Below are positions 59,255 to 64,000 of a stretch of DNA of 64,000 nt, piece by piece. A model generated the notes under the pieces. The model was not told where the DNA came from and did no database searches. It worked only from the letters and a program-made list of their open reading frames with translations. The stretch is taken from the NCBI GenBank assembly GCA_031256825.1, contig JAIRPV010000004.1, positions 1-64,000 on the forward strand, in the 5' to 3' direction. Position numbers and translations under genes: made by a program. Position 1 is the stretch's first letter, and each line of letters opens with the position of its first letter. The DNA is from Oscillospiraceae bacterium (lineage in GTDB: Bacteria > Bacillota > Clostridia > Oscillospirales > Acutalibacteraceae).

Positions 59255-59314
59255 AAACAAAAAATGTACGGTTGCGGGCCGCAAGGCTGCGCGGTGAAAG
59301 AGAGGACGATGACA

Positions 59315-60034
59315 ATGCCACGGGATGACTATGTGCCAAACGAGAAATACAGGAACATGTTCGGCATAGAACGCAACGGTTACGGCATGGAGCGGGTGGA
59401 TTTGTATCTGGCGCAGCTGGAGGTTGCCTTCAAAAAAATCCGGGAAGACAACCGCAATCTCAAGCAGCAACTCACCGAACTGCAACAGGCCTTGCCGGGC
59501 AGCGAAAGCGCAATGCAGATAGCCGCGCAGGAACAATACATCGCGCAGTTGCAGGGGCAGCTGGCCGAGCAGCAGGAGCAAAACCAGCGTCTGTTGGGGC
59601 AGATGAGCGACGCCGCCTATGCCGCGCCGCAGCAGCAGCCCCAGGTGGATGACCTGATGAACCAAATCGCGGCCCTGCGCGCCGAAGCGGATGAACTGCG
59701 TCAGCAGCTGCGCCGCCAGGCCGCGCCGCAGCCCGGCTACCAGCAGCCTTTTGTTCCCTTTGGCGAAAGCTATGCCGATCCGCGGCAGGATCTCATTGGC
59801 AAGGTGCTCGTTGAGGCCCGCCAGCAGGCCGAAGAGGTGAAGCGCGCCGCAAAGCAGGAGGCCGAACAGTCGGTCGGCCAGGCCCGCCGGCAGGCCGATA
59901 CCATACGCGCCGAGCGCGACCGCATTTATACCCAGTTGCAGGGCATCAGCTATGCGCTGCGCAGCGCCCTGCGCGAAGCGGGCGAGCCGGAGTTTCAGCC
60001 GCATATCGACGACTTCGGCGTGATGGGGAACTGA
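59315..60034 (+). CDS. DivIVA-domain coiled-coil protein
   Basis: 239 residues; the third of three ATGs is used because GAGAGG lies nine bases before it. The N-terminal FGIERNGYGMERVDLYLAQL is a DivIVA lipid-binding-type domain. Two Gln-rich coiled coils follow (about 35-95 and 100-130), then a Pro/Gln-rich gap and a final helix (VEARQQAEEVKRAAKQEAEQ). DivIVA proteins gather at curved membrane. Sits before the SipW-like gene pair; a link is possible but unproven. Confidence 0.75.
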   Translation: MPRDDYVPNEKYRNMFGIERNGYGMERVDLYLAQLEVAFKKIREDNRNLKQQLTELQQALPGSESAMQIAAQEQYIAQLQGQLAEQQEQNQRLLGQMSDAAYAAPQQQPQVDDLMNQIAALRAEADELRQQLRRQAAPQPGYQQPFVPFGESYADPRQDLIGKVLVEARQQAEEVKRAAKQEAEQSVGQARRQADTIRAERDRIYTQLQGISYALRSALREAGEPEFQPHIDDFGVMGN

Positions 60035-60097
60035 ACGCCGAAGCGGTGGGCGCGCCGCCGTTTGTTCGTGACTGCGCATGGAAGGAGATGACGTCAT

Positions 60098-60853
60098 TTG
60101 CAGCATGGGAGAAAACAGATTGTCGATTCCAAAACACTCGAGTTTTCGCTGCTTGAGCCCGAGCTTTCGCCGGAAGGGCGGGCCTTTGTAGCGGAAATCG
60201 ACGTGCTGGCCGAAGAGGTGCTGGCCGAAGAGCCCGAAAACAGCAATATGCTCTTCATAGCGCCGCCAACGCCCAAAGGCGCCAAACGTCTGCGCGTTAC
60301 CACCCACGCGTTTTTTGCGGTTTCGGTGGTGATGTGTTTGCTCTTGTCGGTCACAATGCTGCTCAACCAGTTTTCGCATAACGGCATAGGCGGCCTGCGC
60401 TTTTTTGTAGAGTCAACCGACGCAATGAAACCCAATATCTCCCACGGCGCGCTGCTTGTCACCATCTACCGTCCGCCCGCAAAAATCGCTCCCGGCGATA
60501 TCATCACCTATTACGCCGTGCGCGGCGAACGCGACACGCGCCTGACGCGCGTTGTCGTCTCCGCTACACAGAAAAACGGCAACTACGTTTACGTCACCCG
60601 CCGCGCCGCCGCCGAAACGCCCGACAGCATCGAAATCAACCAAACCTATGTTTTGGGCGTAAAGCTCTTCGCCGTGCCGGGCGCGGGCTACGTGATCTCC
60701 TTCGTGCGCACATACGCCTGGGCCTTCGCAATAACAGCCGCCGCGCTGTGCGTGGCCGCCGTGCTGCTGCGCCGCTGGCTGAAGGAACAGGAGAACCTGA
60801 TCTTTGTCGATAAAAGGCCCATTGGCGGCCGAAAGTTGAGAGTTGCAAGTTGA
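60098..60853 (+). CDS. SipW-like signal peptidase homolog without catalytic residues
   Basis: 251 residues with a TTG start 10 bases after AAGGAG. It has the shape of SipW: span (about 72-90), box VESTDAMKPNISHGALLV, GDIITYYAV, and a C-terminal span (about 205-225). Against SipW at 3680 (VVSGSMEP; VTHRV) the catalytic Ser is Ala109 (TDAMKP, codon GCA) and the His is Thr150 (RLTRV). It cannot act as the usual Ser/His peptidase. A 65-residue cytoplasmic acidic N-terminus is extra. The stop overlaps the next start (TTGA). Confidence 0.8.
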   Translation: MQHGRKQIVDSKTLEFSLLEPELSPEGRAFVAEIDVLAEEVLAEEPENSNMLFIAPPTPKGAKRLRVTTHAFFAVSVVMCLLLSVTMLLNQFSHNGIGGLRFFVESTDAMKPNISHGALLVTIYRPPAKIAPGDIITYYAVRGERDTRLTRVVVSATQKNGNYVYVTRRAAAETPDSIEINQTYVLGVKLFAVPGAGYVISFVRTYAWAFAITAAALCVAAVLLRRWLKEQENLIFVDKRPIGGRKLRVAS

Positions 60854-62163
60854 ACAGTTCGTTACAAACCCTATGCCAACGGGGGTGGCAACGGTTGCTG
60901 CTGGGCTGGAATATCCTAAAGCTGCGCTGGAACGCCGCAGCCGCAAGCGTTCGCCTGCGCGGGTTTTCCCGCAGGAATGGCACGCTGCGGCGCGGGGGGC
61001 TTCGCGGCTTTTCGCTGTTGCTGGGGCTGACGCTTTGCGCGATGGCTTCGGCGGGGGCAATTACGCTCTCGGTCACCGCGCGGCACGAACTGCGTCTGCT
61101 GGAGCTGGATGGCTCGCTGCCGAAAACGCAGGACGTTATCCTCCTCGACCCTTATCAGCGCGACGAAAACCTGCTGTCGCCCGGGCGGCTTTATGAGCGG
61201 CCCGTTGCCGCCGTGCTTGCGGGCGCCGAACCCGCGCTGCTGCGCATGCGGCTCGAATGCACGCTGCTCACTGTGGCGCGCGACGAAAACGGCCTGATCG
61301 TCATCTCGCTGCCGGAGCGCGAACCGGGCGAAAATTATATTCCCCGCACCATTTCAGAAGACGCGGTGCTGCAAATGCTCCTCTCCAAAGGCTTCTGCAA
61401 GCGCGACATAAAATGGGCCGATCTGCTGGGGCAGCGGCTGCCCGCCAAACGCCTGCCGGGCGGCTCAAACGACGGCGGCCGGCTGCTGGTTTTTGAAAAG
61501 AAGACCGTCACCGAGGAGCCGAACCCCAATCTCCAGCGGCCTGACGTGGATGTGTTGCTGCCCGAAGATGTGGAAACATTCAACGTCAGCCGCGTAACCT
61601 ATTCTTATATGGGCTTTTATGTGATCGACGGGGATGACGGCCAGCAGCGGTATCAGCCCGTGCATTTGACCCTGAGCAGCACCCAGAACCAGACGAAACC
61701 AAAACCTCCCGCCATTCAGGGGCTTTCTTACGAATTCTTCCAGTGGGATATCAGCCAGGAACAGCTTGTGCTGTTCGGCGCGGCGGATACGGAACCGCTG
61801 CCTCTGGCGTTTCAGGCGGGCAAAGCCCTGCAACCGCTCACCGAATGGCAAAAACCCACCGACGGATGGTTTTATGACGAAGACGGCTGGATATATTATG
61901 GGCAGGCCCTTGCGCCGGGCGTGATGACCCCTTTGCTGCTCGAAAGTTTTTCCGTTGGGCCCGAAAGCCCCCTGCTTCAGAACGAAACCCGTTTCCGCCT
62001 GCGCGTGCGCGCCCAAAGCGCCCAGCTGACCCGCATGCAAATTCTCGATCAGTGGCATACCGGAAAAAGCATCGACAACCTCGGCTCAAACAGCATGAGC
62101 GACGAAGCCGCGCGCTTTGCGGCGGGTGTGTTGGCGGCGCTGGGAATCCGTGAGGAGGAGTAG
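60850..62163 (+). CDS. Membrane-anchored TasA-like/SipW-substrate-like protein
   Basis: 437 residues, TTG start overlapping the previous stop. A basic N-terminus (RGFSRRNGTLRRGGLRG, to residue 52) and a span (GFSLLLGLTLCAMASAGAITLSV). The extracytoplasmic part has GWFYDEDGWIYYGQALAPGVMTPLLLESF, the same signature as in the SipW-type proteins of the first locus (YYYYKGVLAPGEST.LEPLLNSF). It therefore appears to be a distant member of that family, with a pseudo-SipW as its partner. Confidence 0.7.
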   Translation: MNSSLQTLCQRGWQRLLLGWNILKLRWNAAAASVRLRGFSRRNGTLRRGGLRGFSLLLGLTLCAMASAGAITLSVTARHELRLLELDGSLPKTQDVILLDPYQRDENLLSPGRLYERPVAAVLAGAEPALLRMRLECTLLTVARDENGLIVISLPEREPGENYIPRTISEDAVLQMLLSKGFCKRDIKWADLLGQRLPAKRLPGGSNDGGRLLVFEKKTVTEEPNPNLQRPDVDVLLPEDVETFNVSRVTYSYMGFYVIDGDDGQQRYQPVHLTLSSTQNQTKPKPPAIQGLSYEFFQWDISQEQLVLFGAADTEPLPLAFQAGKALQPLTEWQKPTDGWFYDEDGWIYYGQALAPGVMTPLLLESFSVGPESPLLQNETRFRLRVRAQSAQLTRMQILDQWHTGKSIDNLGSNSMSDEAARFAAGVLAALGIREEE

Positions 62164-62217
62164 GCGAAAACGCCGGCCTCCGCCGATATTTTTGCACCCC
62201 GAAAGGAGGCGGCGCAT

Positions 62218-63033
62218 GTGCCCAAAGCGGCGGTAATACAGGATATCTCTGGCCTGGGGCGCTGTTCGCTCGGGGCGGCGCTGCCGGTGTTGGCCGCGCT
62301 TGGCGTGCACGCTTGCCCCGTGCCCGCGGCAGTGCTCACCTGCCAGACCGGCTTCCCCCACTATACGCAGTTCGACTGCGCGCCGCTCCTGCGGGAATGC
62401 GCGACGATATGGAAAGAACTGGGCGTTCGTCTGGATGGCGTCTGCACCGGCTTTTTGGGCAGTCCGGGTCAGCTGGCGGCCGCACAGGCGTTCCTCGAAG
62501 CGTTTCCCACGCCGTTGCTGCTGGTCGATCCCGTTTTGGGCGACGATGGAATCGTTTACCCCTGCTTTGACGAAAATTTTTGCGGCGCAATGCGAAGCCT
62601 TGTCCAAAAAGCCAGCGTGCTCACGCCCAACGTAACGGAACTTTGTCTGCTGACCGGCGGCGATTACCAGGCGCTGCTGGGCCGCAGCGAGCCGGAACAG
62701 CTGGAAGCGCTGGAGCGCATGTGCGAAACCCTGCCCTCCAAACTGACCGTGGTCACAGGCTGGCGCTGCGGCGGCCAAATTGGCAATGTGATATACAACG
62801 GCAGCGGGCTGCGCGTATACCAAAGCCCCGCCCTGGGCGGCAGTTATTCCGGCACCGGCGATCTTTTCGCCGCAAGCCTGTTCGGCTATTTGCTGCGGGG
62901 CGATCCGCCAGAAACCGCCCTGCCGAAGGTGATTGCCTTTTTGGAACTCTGCCTGCGGGATGCGCACGCGCAGGGGTTGCCGCCCGAAGAGGGCGTGCCG
63001 TTTGAACTGCATTTAAAGGAGATGAAAGAATGA
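62218..63033 (+). CDS. pdxK: Pyridoxal/pyridoxamine kinase
   Basis: 271 residues with a GTG start eight bases after GGAGG; an ATG two bases earlier is out of frame. PdxY/PdxK-type ribokinase fold: QDISGLGRCSLGAALPVL, LLVDPVLGDDG, VLTPNVTELCLLTG and GTGDLFAASL (catalytic Asp). Makes pyridoxal phosphate by salvage. Its stop overlaps the ECF S-component start by ATGA. Confidence 0.9.
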   Translation: MPKAAVIQDISGLGRCSLGAALPVLAALGVHACPVPAAVLTCQTGFPHYTQFDCAPLLRECATIWKELGVRLDGVCTGFLGSPGQLAAAQAFLEAFPTPLLLVDPVLGDDGIVYPCFDENFCGAMRSLVQKASVLTPNVTELCLLTGGDYQALLGRSEPEQLEALERMCETLPSKLTVVTGWRCGGQIGNVIYNGSGLRVYQSPALGGSYSGTGDLFAASLFGYLLRGDPPETALPKVIAFLELCLRDAHAQGLPPEEGVPFELHLKEMKE

Positions 63034-63545
63034 AGCCCAACGCCCCGCGCAATATGATTCTGGCCGCGCTTATGGCCGCGCTTGCGGCGGCGCTCACCGC
63101 TTACGCGCACCTGCCCGTGCCCGCGAGCAACGGCGCTTATGTCCACCTGGGCGACAGCGCAATCTATCTGGCGGCATGCCTGCTGCCAACCCCCTGGGCG
63201 GCGCTGGCGGGCGCTGTTGGCGGCGGATTGGCCGACGTTTTGGGCGGCTTCGCCTCCTGGGCCCCGGCCACGCTGGCCATCAAGGCCTGCATGACGCTGA
63301 TGTTCAGCGCAAAGCGCCCAACCATCTTTTGCGGCCGCAATGTTCTTGCGCTGCTGCCCGCCGCGCTGATCAATGGCGCGGGGTATTACCTCTACGAAAG
63401 CCTGCTGATCAAAGGCAGCGGCTGGGCGGGGGCGCTGGCGAACGTGCCGGGCAATGTCATTCAGTCGGTGGGCAGCGCGGCGCTGTTTGTCATGATGGCG
63501 CTCGCGCTGGATCGGCTGAAAATAAAAGGCAGAATGGGGCTTTAG
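63030..63545 (+). CDS. ECF transporter S component, probably for vitamin B6
   Basis: 171 residues, about six spans. LPVPASNGAYVHLGDSAIYLAACLLPTPWAALAGAVGGGLADVLGGF is the typical early S-component stretch with the Ala-rich helix. Substrate inferred from coupling to pyridoxal kinase (ATGA overlap). The ECF ATPases and T protein are not adjacent, so it would use a shared module. Confidence 0.75.
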   Translation: MKPNAPRNMILAALMAALAAALTAYAHLPVPASNGAYVHLGDSAIYLAACLLPTPWAALAGAVGGGLADVLGGFASWAPATLAIKACMTLMFSAKRPTIFCGRNVLALLPAALINGAGYYLYESLLIKGSGWAGALANVPGNVIQSVGSAALFVMMALALDRLKIKGRMGL

Positions 63546-63639
63546 CATCAGCAAACCCCGGGAGGCGAAACCCGCCGATCGCCCTGTCGCTGATGATCCA
63601 TCGGCTTCAGGCTCTGTTGAAACTGGAGGGACGAACGCC

Positions 63640-64000
63640 ATGCGCCTGTTTCATGTCAGCGAAAACGGTGGGATTGCGGTGTTCCGCCCCCGCAAACCCG
63701 AGCGGGATGATTTGCGGGAAAGCCCGCCCTTGGTCTGGGCGCTCCGCGAAGATTGTCTGCCAAATTACCTTTTGCCGCGCGAATGTCCCCGCGTCACGTT
63801 CCACGTGGTTGACGCCACCACGGAGCAAGACCAGGAAAAACATCTTTCTTCCGCCGCCCGGCACGTTGTCGCCGTGGAGTCCCGCTGGTTCGGGCGCATC
63901 CAGGCCGCAACGCTTTATCTCTACGAATTTGATTCTTCCGGGTTTGAACGGCAGGACGAAACAGCCGGCTATTATGTCAGCAAAACGCCGCAGCGCCCCG
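63640..64000 (+). CDS. DUF6886-family protein, partial
   Basis: The first 120 residues of a gene cut by the window end. ATG after ACTGGAGGGACG. MRLFHVSENGGIAVFRPRKP, WALREDCLPNYLLPRECPRVTF fit the small DUF6886 family, with no known function. Ser/Arg/His residues early on recall ADP-ribosyl-type or RES-like folds, which I offer only as a thought. Confidence 0.65.
   Translation, partial: MRLFHVSENGGIAVFRPRKPERDDLRESPPLVWALREDCLPNYLLPRECPRVTFHVVDATTEQDQEKHLSSAARHVVAVESRWFGRIQAATLYLYEFDSSGFERQDETAGYYVSKTPQRP

Overview
The window reads as a chromosomal segment of a spore-forming, low-to-mid GC-rich member of the Clostridia (an Oscillospirales- or Christensenellales-like Firmicute is my inference; roughly 60% GC by eye). 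Support: a complete spoIIIAA-AH operon, spoVAC-spoVAD, T-box regulation of a tryptophan synthase gene, Gram-positive sorting signal (FPNTG), SipW-type signal peptidase, DivIVA-like protein, and strong AGGAGG-type ribosome binding sites. No rRNA, tRNA, CRISPR array or prophage was seen.

Layout. 1-750: remnant of an IS630-type insertion sequence running off the left edge. 970-14858 (minus): an eleven-gene, tightly packed surface-protein locus that opens with a LytTR response regulator, then a Cys-repeat secreted protein, a 52-residue membrane peptide, a 1757-residue adhesin-like protein with a possible thioester domain, four short SipW-dependent (TasA/camelysin-like) proteins, SipW itself, a further SipW-type substrate, and a sortase-anchored Thr-rich protein. 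14999-15194: a short promoter-terminator unit (candidate small RNA). 15238-17809: kinase-like protein plus GPH-family transporter. 17932-20349: a small Cys-rich coat-like protein divergent from a large catalase preceded by an apparently perfect sigma-F promoter. 20385-25920: spoIIIA operon, unusual for six ~59-bp repeat units between spoIIIAB and spoIIIAC and a G-rich TTAGGG-like tract between spoIIIAD and spoIIIAE. 26031-34435: second GPH transporter with a phosphoesterase, secG, a B12-binding radical SAM enzyme, a DUF4874/4832 protein, a Cys/Thr/Tyr-rich small protein with an attenuator-like leader, a GH-A-like hydrolase and a 47-residue protein with its own promoter and terminators. 34601-44364: rodA-like gene, FAD oxidoreductase, metA (acetyl-CoA type by residue Glu111), T-box-controlled trpB2, ECF sigma factor with a long C-terminal extension, secA. 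44448-51356: secreted protein, dCMP deaminase, exoA, gtrA-like, pduL-like, purB, pth and an acetyltransferase-only GlmU. 51453-55561: a 79-bp promoter-containing tandem repeat before gatA, then hisH, spoVAC, spoVAD and a small membrane protein. 55613-64000: two uncharacterised genes, an XRE regulator with two flavodoxin-ferredoxin fusion proteins, DivIVA-like protein, a second SipW-like module whose peptidase has lost both catalytic residues, pyridoxal kinase with an ECF S component, and a partial DUF6886 gene.

The most interesting material is the SipW-centred surface system, present as an active locus (970-14858) and, 45 kb away, as a gene pair (60098-62163) combining a pseudo-peptidase with a substrate-like protein. 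All starts were chosen from visible ribosome binding sites; all family names come from reading motifs, with no database search.
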